From Pisolithus tinctorius (taxonomy: Eukaryota > Basidiomycota > Agaricomycetes > Boletales > Pisolithaceae): a DNA stretch of 64,000 nucleotides. The position numbers and the translations under genes were made by a program. Under the pieces are notes generated by a model, which worked only from the letters and a program-made list of their open reading frames with translations, had not been told where the DNA came from and made no database searches. Location: the NCBI GenBank assembly GCA_024663395.1, contig JANFAH010000101.1:1-64000 (forward strand), written 5' to 3'. Positions 48,678 through 59,738 of the stretch are shown here, in pieces (the first letter of the stretch is position 1; every line of letters begins with the position of its first letter).

Positions 48678-50475
48678 ATGGCTACAATTGTTCAGAAAAT
48701 CAAGGTATGTTGCTTGGTATGCCAGGCCGCGTCTATTTCCTGACGCAGCCATCCTCAAGGAAATCGAAGATGAGATGGTAATGTTTAGTGACGTCTCCTG
48801 AACACCGTCAGTTATTCACAGTTCATCCCCCAGGCCAAAAGTATGTTCTATATCAGTACTGTTTACACCATGTCGAATGGGTGATCTTTTGTAGCTCAAA
48901 AGAATAAGGCCACCAGCTATCATCTGGGCCAGCTAAAGGCCAAGCTCGCGAAACTTAGGCGAGATCTGATATCGCCATCAGGAGGGGGTGGTGGTGGCGG
49001 AGGTGGCATTGGATTTGATGTAGCTAGGACCGGTGTAGCGTCAGTGGGCTTCGTTGGGTTCCCTTCCGTCGGGAAGGTAAGACATCAAATGCATGCTGCT
49101 GTGCTCAGGAGGGACTTAAGAAAGTTTTCGAAGTCTACACTGATGTCCAAACTTACGGGTACTCATTCAGAGGTCTCCGAGATCGATTTCACAACCCTTA
49201 CCACCGTTCCTGGGACGCTCAAGGTGCATGGTGCACCCATCCAAATTTTGGACCTGCGTAAGTCTTCCGGGATAGTCCCTACTAGACACACCTAAACAAC
49301 CATAGCTGGTATTATTGAGGGTGCGAATGACGGTCGTGGTAGAGGTCGTCAAGGCAAGCACTCTCACCTTTGCATGACCTTCACTTTCTGACCAGAAATT
49401 GATTTCAGTCATTGCTGGTGATGATGATAAGTTTGGTGCCAAAAATATATGCTGAATTTTGTCAGTGGCCCGAACATGCAACCTCATCTTCATCGTGCTG
49501 GATGTTCTCAAGCCTCTTGGTGACAAGAAAATAATCGAGGTGGAGTTGGAAGCTTTTGGCATACGTCTCAACAAGAAGCCACCAGCGATCACCGTACGCA
49601 AAAAGGACAAGGGTGGAATCGCCGTCACGAACACTGTACCTCTCACGAACATTGACCACGACGAGATCAAGGCGATTCTCAGCGAGTACAAACTCAGCAA
49701 TGCAGATGTCACCATACGGGAACCAAACTGTACTTCTGATGACCTCGTCGATGTAATCGAAGGCAACAGGTCAGGTTTTGCGTCATGCATTCTTTGTATT
49801 TTCCCTCCGTCTGACTACTGCAGCAGAGTATACATCCCTGCAATCTTTGTAAGTTGATTCTTGCTTGCACCCTCGTCATGCGGTGTTCATTTACTTTTAC
49901 AGGTATTAAATAAAGTAAGGTCGTTCTCCTTATGAAATCCATGGTGTCTCATCCGGAGTTTAGATCGATGCCATATCAATCGAGGAGCTTGACTTATTGT
50001 GCGTAAAGTAAACGACGCTCGTGAGGTGCTGACACCGTGTGCGCTTTAGGTACAAAATTCCCAACAGCGTTCCAATATCATCCAAGGAGTGGCTAAATGT
50101 CGACGAGCTCATTGAGAAAATGTGGGAAGCATTACAGCTTGTTCGAGTCTACACCAAACCACGCGGTCAGTCGCCCGACTACTCTGCACCGGTCGTGCTC
50201 AGACACGGCAAATCCGCAATCGACGATTTCTGCAATGCAATCCACAAAGAAATAGCGAAGCAGATGAAATAGTATGATCAATAAATCTCATGCGCAATCT
50301 CCCGTATCCTTATGGTTCTTCAGCGCCGTTGTATGGGGATCCAGTGCTAAGCACGCAAGAGGGCAGAAGGTTGGCCTTGACCACGTTCTCGAGGATGAAG
50401 ATGGTGCGGGTGTTCATCACGCACAAGCTACTCGATCTAATGCTTTACTTAGTTGTTCACATTGTGAAGCGGTAG
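48678..50475 (+). CDS. RBG1: Developmentally regulated GTP-binding protein 1 (Rbg1/DRG1)
   Basis: Translation-associated GTPase. Fourteen exons sum to exactly 1113 bases and 370 residues, the family length. Exons: 48678-48704, 48760-48777, 48834-48840, 48895-49076, 49134-49257, 49306-49353, 49409-49417, 49466-49769, 49827-49848, 49903-49914, 49964-49998, 50050-50271, 50324-50403 and 50453-50475. Sizes of 7, 9, 12 and 18 bases are unusually small. The G1 motif GFPSVGKS, G3 DLPG and G4 NKID are each split by an intron. A glycine run precedes G1. The C-terminal TGS domain reads [17 protein letters not shown] and ends DEDVVHIVKR. The intron 49354-49408 has a GC donor with good context (AAG then GCAAGC). 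Confidence 0.95.
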
Positions 50476-50503
50476 ATGCGATGACTATATATCCTGGGAC
50501 AGG

Positions 50504-52598
50504 TTACTGTGGACTCGCCTCGAAGGCATTACTAAAATACAAAATACTCAGTCTCGTAAATGCCCACACCATTCCAATAGCACAGTAGACGCTTGTGGCC
50601 ATAAGGGGCAGAAATTGAATGTCAGGGCTTTTCCCCGCTATCATTGGGAATACCACGAAGAAAACCTGGAGGGGCATGAAGCCTATGACATAGGCATATT
50701 CTAGTTGATCTAAGAGTGCCAGAGGCCACGAAGGAGGGAACCTAAAACCATTTAGACGAGAACTAAGAATAGTCATGCAACTCACTCGTAAACTTGTTTG
50801 TAAAGAGGGCAAATTGTCATCATACCCCAAGCGAGGGAGTAGATTATCTTGATTGGCGCTTCTGTCCTCCCATCGGTAAGAATAATGGTGCTAGCAGAAA
50901 TTTTGCATACCTGCAGAGGTGAAGAGAAGCGGGAGCAGTGAAAATATCCCTGCAGTGCCGGCGATCATCCATGTTTTGAAGTACGCATAATTATCTGCTG
51001 CGAGAAGACTGCACTCGATGAACGTTTACAACGGCTCGACAATGCCTAACGAAGTACGAAACTTTACCTAAGCGGAACGAGGACAAGAAGGATGGCTTTC
51101 TCGTGTACATGCCACCCGAACAAGAACGAAGTAAATCCACATAGCGCGAGGGCATTTAAGAACGACTCATACGATGGTGTTCTCCATAACTTGATCATGT
51201 ACATCTTATGGGATATGTCAGCGCCTATTGGTCCTTCTACGACGGGTTGCCATACCATTTGGATACAGGCGGTTATCAGAAATGTGTGGAAAGGTTTGAC
51301 GTGAGGAATAACAGTAAACACGGTATCACCGACAAGACCTCGAGACGCCGAAGCTATTCCCTGTTCATTGATGGTGATCCCCAAGTTGAAACGGGTTACC
51401 ACTGTGACGCAACCTATCAGAAACCGGAAATAGGCTCTCTAACATGGCACGACATACATCGTAACAGGACGCGGTCTGCTGCTGTCACTAGTGCCCACAC
51501 ATTCGGCGCCCAGTATGCGTGGTTCAATCCGCGTGTGAAGGGAAAGAGTCGGGAGAACAGTTGGGGTAGTTGACCCATCCATATGAATGGTCCCAAGGAT
51601 GTTGTGAAAACCAAGATAACAGAACTGGCGAGAGCGACGAATCTCCCGCCGAGGATTTGTCCTGACTTTGACATACAGTACGATCGCAACAAGTAGATGA
51701 AGTAGGCAGGCTAACAACTGGACTCAGCAAAAAGACAGCGGTTTTGACAAGGACGTACCGCGAGATACATGTATATGTGCTTGAAATTGAGAAGAACAGC
51801 AAACAGCACTCCACTATAGAGGTTTCTGCCCTGGTTGGGAAGCTCGATGAGAATTCGACACAATCAGACCATCTTGGGAACCTACCGCGCGGGCCATCAG
51901 GATAGACCACAACAAGATGGCAAACAAGAACCCATTATATTGAAAATGGATATGATCTACGATCAGAAATCCGGGGTGGAAAAAGAGAGAACCTGAAATC
52001 AGACGCTGGCGCGCAGGATCAGCCGCTCCCTTGGTGAACCTGAAGCATGAGGGTTAAAATATAAGAGAAAGAGAGAGAGGAATGCTATCACAGACTAACC
52101 GGAGCAACACTACTCCAAGGAGAAGTTCGGTTAGAATCACTGTGCACCGTTGGTATGCGACCACGGTCCATGAACCATAACCAAGATTTTGAAGGTCTAC
52201 AATAGCAGGATCCACGTATGCAGCTGGAATAGACAAGACCTTCTCGAAGTAGGCAAAGAACGGCGGATAATCCAGCGCTGCAGGGCGTCGATGAGCACGA
52301 CAAGGTTTGGTTGCGTGGAAAGAATCTCACTCCACTCCGAGGTTGTCTGTAGGCCAGGTTAGACACGACGTTTTAAGTGCTGAGGCTGAGTATTCCCCTA
52401 CATCATAGTACCATTTGGAAACGGGAAGCGCATGAGTGATTGCAAGCCAATTGCGGTGTACTTCGAAGTCTGTCGAGCGACTGCAGAGCCGTGGATTCCT
52501 GGTTATGATTATTACACGACATCCACTTACTAGGATGGAAAGAGGAGCAGCTTGAGAGCGGTGGAGAAGAGTAACAAGTCAATTTCTGAACGTGTCAT
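50504..52598 (-). CDS. ALG8: Dolichyl-P-Glc:Glc1Man9GlcNAc2-PP-dolichol glucosyltransferase Alg8
   Basis: Adds the second glucose to the lipid-linked oligosaccharide in the ER lumen. It starts [20 protein letters not shown], then [40 protein letters not shown] and [18 protein letters not shown]8 rather than ALG6 is shown by [20 protein letters not shown] followed by NVWAL. Later blocks include [32 protein letters not shown] and [20 protein letters not shown]. It is a multi-pass membrane protein with many short introns. Its stop codon is only 28 bases from the RBG1 stop, so 3' UTRs overlap. It shares a 200-base divergent promoter with VMA21. Confidence 0.92.
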
Positions 52599-52798
52599 AT
52601 TCCAGACTGAACCCCAGCGACGTGGAGGCTCGTTCACCACCCCCTCTTCAGGTATGGGCGGCGGGGGATGCTGTGGAGAGCATGGTATAGCGGTGGACAT
52701 GAAAAATGCCAGTCGAGATCACTGAAAGGAGTAATAACGACACGAGCGCCCATCTCGGTGGCTGCCTCCACCGCAAACCCCTTGAAGCTTGAAGCATC

Positions 52799-53201
52799 AT
52801 GAGTGCACAGGTCTCAATTGCAAAGGCCACGGATCAGGCGACCGCAAGGTATGCAAAATATTTGATTCTTCGTTTCCGCCTGACGCATCCTTCGCCGTAT
52901 CGAATTTCCAGAGCGGCACTCATAAAGCTGCTTTTCTTCGCCGCTGCTCTCGCCGTTCTCCCTATTGCGTCATTTTTCCTCTCTTCAAAATACATCTGGG
53001 CCGGTACGCTATGCATATCTTCCCACTGTTCCTCCTCTTTCACACATGTCAGCAGGCAACGCGAACTATGCCGCCATCACCGCCATATGTGTTGCCAATA
53101 TTGTCCTTGTCGCTTACATCGTGCTATCTGTATTGGAAGATAGGCAATCGTTAGCAGGAGCAGACGAAAGGCGAGAAATCGAACTGAAGAAGGACCGCTA
53201 A
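52799..53201 (+). CDS. VMA21: V-ATPase assembly factor Vma21
   Basis: ER membrane chaperone for assembly of the V-ATPase membrane sector. Three exons (52799-52848, 52912-53003, 53056-53201) give 288 bases and 95 residues. Two transmembrane helices are visible: LIKLLFFAAALAVLPIASFF and AITAICVANIVLVAYIVLSV, joined by LSSKYIWAGNANY. The C-terminus is acidic and basic, ending ELKKDR, compatible with a dilysine-type ER retrieval signal though not canonical. Confidence 0.92.
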
Positions 53202-53992
53202 CTAGTGAGGTTGACATCCTTATATCTACTCAGAGCTATGAATCTGTGCGGTGCCGTTTTATGCCGACACAAACTCTCACTGATTCTAGGCAGTCCCTTG
53301 GTGTTGAATGTCTTAGTTTGGCCACTGCACTGAAGTCTACTCCTCCTGATCCATGGTTCCCCCTGTAAGGAGACGCCAGACTTGCACCAAATTGGCTGTA
53401 CATATGGTCTAGATGAGTCTGACCGGAATGCGCAGGCCCGTTGACAGAGCACCTAAATCCCAGAGTCCATCTACTCGCCACGTCTCTTCCCGGGATGCTT
53501 CAGAGTTCCGGCAAGCTTGAATGCCTACCTTTCCCAGAGCCTCGCTTGCGTGAACGACGAGAATCTGGTTGGGTATTATAAGGTTAGGCAGCTTTACGCA
53601 GGAGAGTGCAATGATAATGTTCGTGCCCGCGAAGTCCGGATAAGCATGTGCGTTCATAGTTCGGGTTGGTGTCAAGGCTACGACTGATGTCACGTAAGCT
53701 TTAACTTAAAGTTGGGCTGGCCGATCTGACCCTTGCAGCGATCCCAACCACACGTGTATACATAGCAGGCCCGTGAAGTGCAAACAGTTGGAGATCAATT
53801 GCCATATGAATATCATACCAACAGGTATTGAAGAGAATGTACAAAGTAACCCGGTCCCAGCGAATGTCATGCTATAACAATGCTATTAGTAATGTCATGG
53901 TCGTACAGAGTTCTGAAGGACGATCTATGTGTAGATGCAGGCATACAGAGGTGATATGAACATAACTTGCAGATAGACGTTAACCGCCAGCA
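53202..53992. other. Convergent intergenic region
   Basis: An open minus-strand frame (53693-53409, including PDFAGTNIIIALSCVKLPN) is protein-like but isolated and without a family match. The region is otherwise 3' flank of VMA21 and RNR2. Confidence 0.3.
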
Positions 53993-55467
53993 CTAGAAAT
54001 CCTCGTCTAGCGAGCTACAAAGAAAGTAATCATTAGAACTATTCGGCACGACAAAGAAAAAACTCACAAAGCCTTTGAAGCAGCTGTCTCAGACTTCTGA
54101 TTTGAGTGAGCGACATTAGCCTTCGAATAGTCGGAGACTCGCTTCTCGAAGAAGTTGGTCTTCCCCTGGAGCGAGATCATGTCCATGAAGTCGAACGGGT
54201 TGGCGACGTTGTACACTTTATCGTTGCCAAGAGATACAAGTAGACGGTCAGCGACGAACTCGATGTACTGGCACATGAGTTTGGCGTTCATGCCGATCAG
54301 CCCAACCGGCAACGCGTCTGGAAATAGATGAGGACTTCTCGCGCAATGTGATAACCATAACGTACCCGTTAAGAATTCTTGTTCGATTTTGACGGCCTCC
54401 TTAATGATGTGCTCTATTGTGTTCGGGTGGGGACGACGCTTGAGGTGGCTGAATAGGAGACATGCGAAGTCGGTGTGCATCCCCTCGTCACGGCTGATGA
54501 GTTCGTTAGAAAACGTGAGACCAGGCATGAGACCGCGTTTCTTCAACCAAAAGATGGAAGCAAACGATCCGGAGAAGAAGATACCCTCGACGGCGGCGAA
54601 GGCGACGAGCCGCTCTGCGAACGTTGAACGTTCGTCTGAGATCCACCTCAAGGCCCAGTCGGCCTTCCGCTTGACGCAAGGGATGGTCTCAATGGCATCG
54701 AAAAGGTATTCGCGCTGAGCAGCATCCTTAATGTACGTGTCGATGAGCAAAGAGTACGTCTCCGAGTGAATGTTTTCCATCATGATCTGGAATCCATAGA
54801 AGCAGCGTGCTTCGGCGACTTGTACCTCGTTCGAAAAGCGCTCGACGAGATTCTCGTTAACAATCCCGTCCGAGGCCGCAAAGAAAGCCAGTACATGGGA
54901 GATAAAGTGACGTTCATTGTCATTCAACCGGTTGTTCCAGTCGTGAATGTCCTTCGAAAGGTCCATCTCTTCTGCAGTCCAAAATGATGCCTCTGCCTTC
55001 TTGTACATCTGCCAAATCTAAGACATGATTAGTGGGGACTATGGTCAATAACTATCCAACATACCTCATGGTATTGGATGGGGAAGAGTACAAACCGACG
55101 CCGTGACTCTTTCAAAAGCGGCTCTTCGCCTGTTGTACGTGTCAGTAGGGAAAGAAACGAGAATGCCACGCGCACTCACATTCTGGGAGGTCAATCTCGC
55201 CAACGAACTTCTGCCGGAGGGTGTCAAGGTCGTCTTCATCAGATACGTTGTCAGCCAGCGTGTCGGGTGACTCCGACCGCTTCTTGTCATCGATAATATG
55301 TTTTGTTGGAGTGCGTAGCGAGAAGGCTTCGAGGGCAGCAGCAGCCTAACAGGGAAGCACAAATTATTAAACAGTGGACATTGACCGCGCCGCCGTGTGC
55401 CTACCTTCTTGGAGGGGGTTATAGACACGGGGGAGGGTGCACGGTCAACGGTAAGAGAGGAAGACAT
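53993..55467 (-). CDS. RNR2: Ribonucleotide reductase small subunit
   Basis: Carries the diiron-tyrosyl radical for dNTP synthesis. Six exons (55467-55405, 55345-55180, 55129-55065, 55017-54366, 54317-54068, 54014-53993) give 1218 bases and 405 residues. Ligand and radical region motifs are [57 protein letters not shown] and [13 protein letters not shown]. The last exon of 22 bases encodes FSLDEDF, the conserved tail that docks on the large subunit. The intron 54318-54365 is 48 bases and in frame, so unspliced reading would insert 16 residues between FLT and DALPVGL. The N-terminus has the usual Ser/Pro-rich regulatory leader ([21 protein letters not shown] region). Confidence 0.96.
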
Positions 55468-56011
55468 GGTAAGAATATTTACGCGACTCGGTGTAACAGC
55501 ACAAAGCTACGTTTTGGTACGCGAACAGGTGGCCCAATTTATGTGTTCGACACGTTGGTATATGTTTGGTAGTCTCAACGCGTTACCGCGCCTGTCACGT
55601 GACTTGTTTGAGTGGCAAGGTAATACGTTCCACGCGACTTGGCCAGGAAATTTCCTATTGACAAATGCTAAATGTTACATTTGCGAACGCCGCTTATAAG
55701 ATTATCCACAATACAAGAAATGTCGGGCCCGTGCGGGTGGGGGGGGAAAACAGTTGTGGAAATGGAACCAGATGTCGGCCCGACTACGGACTGTCGCACG
55801 AGGTCACCATCAAAAGTACGGCTTAGGTGGCAGATGCTATCAAAAACCGTTCAGAACCATCGTTACAGTGATTTAGAATAAGGTAGGTCTCCCTTCACGA
55901 CCCTTAGTAGTCTAAATTGAAGAAAGCGGGAAACGTAAACCCCACAATGGTATGTGGGACAATAAATAGGGATCCCCGACCGACAATATCCACACGTAGA
56001 ACGGCGTCAAC
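55468..56011. other. Gap upstream of RNR2
   Basis: Promoter of RNR2 and 3' flank of VTI1, both on the minus strand. MCB-like ACGCGA/ACGCGT pentamers occur near 55491-55496 and 55632-55637 (ACGCGA), compatible with cell-cycle control, which is inference. No gene was recognised. Confidence 0.35.
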
Positions 56012-56918
56012 CTATCCAAATAGTTTCTCGTAAATGATAATGCCGATGAGCAAGACAAGCACAATGATGATGGCTACAGTAACAACACGTTGTTGCTTCA
56101 TCCTGTATACATAGTGAGAGATACATATTTCCAAAGGGACGACGCTTGGGAATAACCTACCGCCGGATCATCTTCTTCAGAGTTCCAGCCGCACGGTCTA
56201 TCGAAGTGTCGGCGGTGTGGAGCTAAGAGGATATCAGTAACAGGATATTTCATACACGTCGTCGAACAACGTACGGTATCTCTCGCATTCTCAATCTGCT
56301 CTCTTTGAGCACGTAGATTCAACAAAATCTCGGCACCCTGGTCCTCCGTCTCTAGAGCAATGCGATGAGATTCCTGCAGGCGTCTAGTCCCATCTTCCAA
56401 GGTTGCGGTCCCAGCAAGCAACCGTGTTCTATCACTTGTTGATCCGTAAGGCTCGTCAGACGATGGTGTACCAATTCTCCCTGACGAAGCAAGCAATTCT
56501 GTCCGTGAAAACTGGGAGTGGAAATCTTTGGAAAGCTTCTTAAACCGTGTTAGATCGGCCTTGGCCGCTTTCAAACGTGTCTGGTACTGTGGTTTGATAG
56601 ACTGCGGTATCCCCTGAATCTCAATCTCCATTTGCGACACCTGTGTATGTTTTTACATCAGACTTCCGAGTCCAAGAAATTGTATTGTAAAGTACCATTT
56701 CGTCCGCTTCTTCTAGCTCCATATCCGCCCTCCTTAAGGCAGCTTTCCTCTGTTCTGCACAAGCCACCGCGTCAGCTGGTTGGGCAATTCATTGTCTCGT
56801 GTCACTAACCTCCGCGTTCATCCTTGGTGTCCCCGTCGAGTTTGGTCCGTACACTTTCAATAGTCTGCCGGAAGTCCTGTTCGTAAGAATCGAATAGCGC
56901 GGTTGGTGAGTTATCCAT
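56012..56918 (-). CDS. VTI1: Golgi/endosomal Q-SNARE Vti1
   Basis: SNARE for Golgi, endosome and vacuole fusion. Five exons (56918-56810, 56754-56696, 56640-56275, 56222-56161, 56102-56012) total 687 bases and 228 residues. The N-terminal three-helix domain begins MDNSPTALFDSYEQDFRQTI. SNARE motif text includes ETEDQGAEILLNLRAQREQI, ENARDTLHTADTSIDRAAGT and LKKMIRRMKQQR. A C-terminal anchor VVTVAIIIVLVLLIGIIIYE ends the protein. The start is 137 bases from the EMC3 start on the opposite strand. Confidence 0.92.
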
Positions 56919-57055
56919 GGCTTGAACGACGGGGACAGTGTGAGTTGGTCCGATGGAGCGAACGTGCTGGCTGCGCAACACATCGGACCCGTCAATATTG
57001 TCCAAAAAAGGCAACCAACTCCTCCGAGTCCTACGCTGAAGGTGTGGTCATCGTC

Positions 57056-58161
57056 ATGTCTGCTGACGCCCCGTAAGCCTTCTTTTTGACTGCCCGTGTC
57101 ATTGCTTTTACTGAGGGTTCTACTTGAATGGCAGCGCATCGCTGTATCTTGACCCTCAGATACGTGATTGGGTTCTTTTCCCAATCACACTGGTTATGGT
57201 AGCCGTGAAACATTACTATCTCTCAAGTTCTGTTGAGAACATGTCGCGTTACAGATCCTTGTCGGCGTGCTACGGCATTATGTAGTTTTCCTTCTTCAGC
57301 CGCCACCAAAGAAACTTTCAAGGGCGGGCGTCCGTGAACAGTACGTTGCCTCGCGTCCCCTCGTTTTGCTCCCAGCTCACTAGGTTCATTCAGGCGTGCA
57401 CTAGCCCGTTCCCAAATCCTGCGAGCCACATCTTCCAAGTCTCTAATTCCCCCAGCTTATCACAAAGCCCTGTCCCAATACCTTTCAGACGCGTTCAAGG
57501 ATGGCGTATACCTCAAAGATGGTCCACCAAACGGTGATGCAGCGTCGTCCGCCGCGAACGCGCTGACAGATCCAGCGGCTATGGATGGCATGATGGCAGG
57601 GATGAAAACCCAAATGGTCATGATGGTGCCACAGATGATCATAATGGGCTGGATTAATTTTTTCTTCCAAGGCTTCGTACTGAGTAGGTGATTTCTTATA
57701 TCTCAGACGTGACTGAGATATTTGCAGTCAAACTCCCATTCCCATTGACTTTTGGATTCAAGTCGATGCTTCAACGTGACATTGAAGCCCCAGATATGGA
57801 CGTCAAATGGGTATCGTCACTATCATGGTATTTTCTCAATCTCTTCGGGTTGAATGGCTTCTACCGGCTTTTTCTTGGCGGTGATAATTGTAAGTCCCTT
57901 CCTAAAATTAATGACACACTTCCAATGGCAACATCTGATGTCAATCTATTCTCAGCCGCTGATTCTTCCCGCGATATGACGATGTCTCCATTTGCTTCCG
58001 CGGGTACAACCCAATTAAGCCAACCACAAGACTTTGCCAAACTCTTCAAGGCCGAGCGTGACAATCTAGAACTTTCGGAAGGACAATATACCTGGGTCGG
58101 CGAAGACTTAGATTTAAAGGTACTCCGAAAATATGGAAAGCTGCCTCCAAAATTGGATTAG
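57056..58161 (+). CDS. EMC3: ER membrane complex subunit 3
   Basis: Oxa1-type insertase subunit of the ER membrane complex. Six exons (57056-57072, 57135-57198, 57255-57340, 57394-57683, 57728-57889, 57956-58161) give 825 bases and 274 residues. It reads MSADAPASLYLDPQIRDWVL then FPITLVMILVGVLRHYVVFL, LQPPPKKLSRAGVREQRALA, SQILRATSSK, and MVMMVPQMIIMGWINFFFQG. After that come PFPLTFGFKSMLQRDIEAPD and SLSWYFLNLFGLNGFYRLFL. The end is KVLRKYGKLPPKLD. The 17-base first exon was chosen because it is the only way to give an ATG in frame with LYLDPQIRDW. Confidence 0.94.
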
Positions 58162-58417
58162 ATAGTGTTACCTTGTGGTCATCGGGGTGTCTGTCAAGAC
58201 AATATTACTAAGTACGAGGACAGTGAGATACAGCTACACCACTGGAGAGGTACAAATTTGGGCGAAAATTGATGGACGTGACAAGTTCCGAAAGCGCAGT
58301 CACAGTCCGATGGATTACAAATGTAGATGCGGCAGGCGGTTCTTCGTGAACGTCGTTACCGATAAGGTGCAAGCGCCTGCGCGGCGCAAAGGGGAAGAAC
58401 CATGATCAGGCAATTTG

Positions 58418-59268
58418 CTATACCAAACCGTCGTATAGCGATAATGCCTTGTGCGACGAGAAATAGGGTCGGTCTGATTGGTCTTCAGACGAGGAACCAC
58501 GACTAACCTGTACTATGGTGGGGTCTTGTTTACTGCCTTCGACAAACTCATCATATGTGAGCTTCGCATCCTTGTCCCTATCCATGTTCCTGAAAATCTT
58601 GTCCACTCGCTAAGACACGGGTCCTTCAGACAGTGGATGGGGAAGGTGGTGAATGTCAGGTTACCTTTTCAGGGGTATCTTCGTCAACTGGTAGTTTTAC
58701 CATTTGGCCTGTCATCTTATATATGGAGGACACGATCTGCAGCATCTCTGCGTATGTGATGAAACCGTCTTTATCTATGTCATACAGCTGGAATGCCCCT
58801 GTAAAGTAGTTCACGGACGCGACTGAGCATTGTCGAGAGACGGAGGGTGCGTACATTTGAGCTTCTCATCTAGTCGTCCACGACTTGTGATGCTGAGTGC
58901 GCAGATGAATTCCTTGAAATCGATGGTGCCGTTTTTGTTCTCGTCGAAGACATTGAAGACATAGTCTGCGAATTCGCCGGGATCCCCAAAGGGAAAGAAT
59001 TGCTTGTATATTCGACCGAACTCTGATTTCCCCAGCTGGCCAGAGGGACAGTCCTTGAGAAAGCCCTTATACCTGAAGGGGATGAGGGAGATGAGAGACA
59101 GGCTAATGATCAGACAACACACCATTGTTGGAGTTCTTTCTTGTCAACTATACAGGCGAAATGAAGGCGATTGAGCGACGGTTGTGATGAAAGATGGGAC
59201 TTACAATATGTGTTCTTCTGTAGATCGGCGAGCTGTTCTGGGGAAAGCTTGCTCTTTGACTGGCCCAT
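58418..59268 (-). CDS. NCS1: Neuronal calcium sensor 1/frequenin
   Basis: EF-hand calcium sensor that activates phosphatidylinositol 4-kinase. It starts [20 protein letters not shown], giving an N-myristoylation site at Gly2. Next is [20 protein letters not shown] (with a 25-base exon), then [17 protein letters not shown]. Functional EF-hand loops are [26 protein letters not shown] and [13 protein letters not shown]; the first hand is degenerate as in all NCS proteins. The last exon ends ALSLYDGLV. It converges with EMC3, leaving 256 bases. Confidence 0.94.
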
Positions 59269-59738
59269 ATGTGTAGGCAAAGGGCGACGGGGAGCTGCTG
59301 GCAGGGGGGGGCCAAGGGTTTAAGATGCTCACGGCCCTCTGCTGAGCATTCTGTGGAGAATATCTAGCCGAAGGATTAACACGGTTCCCACGGGGAGTTA
59401 TCAGAAATCTACGTGAGAAAAGAAATAGAATATTATGTAATTATCGGGTTTTCACGTTGTCGAGAAAACGAGGACGAGCGAACTTAGGGTTGGCGAACTC
59501 GTGTTCAGAGGAGGCGTCTCATCCCTGTAACTAGTCCAGTCGGTCGGTCGGTCGTCGCAGCTTCGATGCTCTCGCTCAGGAATCAGCCGACAGCTGGCTC
59601 ATGGAACTGGTCTCTCGACGCGGGCGGCTGGTCCGGACGGTCGCACCTGGCTCCCTTTTATAGCATCACGCCTCGTATTCCGTATAAAGAATAATATATC
59701 GTCCCGCATCTCCCTCTGAGCCAGCTCAGTCCATCAGC
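59269..59738. promoter_or_regulatory. Divergent promoter region with TATA-like element
   Basis: 470 bases between divergent starts (59268 minus, 59739 plus). A TATA-like TTTTATAG lies at about 59657-59664, some 75 bases before the plus start. A short GGTC tandem run lies at about 59536-59549. Functions are inferred. Confidence 0.35.

Noticed and set aside
54064..54066. TGA at 54066-54064 as the end of RNR2
   Set aside because: It would remove the essential C-terminal peptide; a good GTGAGT donor overlaps it and the next exon encodes FSLDEDF.
54318..54365. Sixteen extra residues inside RNR2
   Set aside because: The 48 bases are an in-frame intron with GTACGT donor and CAG acceptor; the family has no insertion there.
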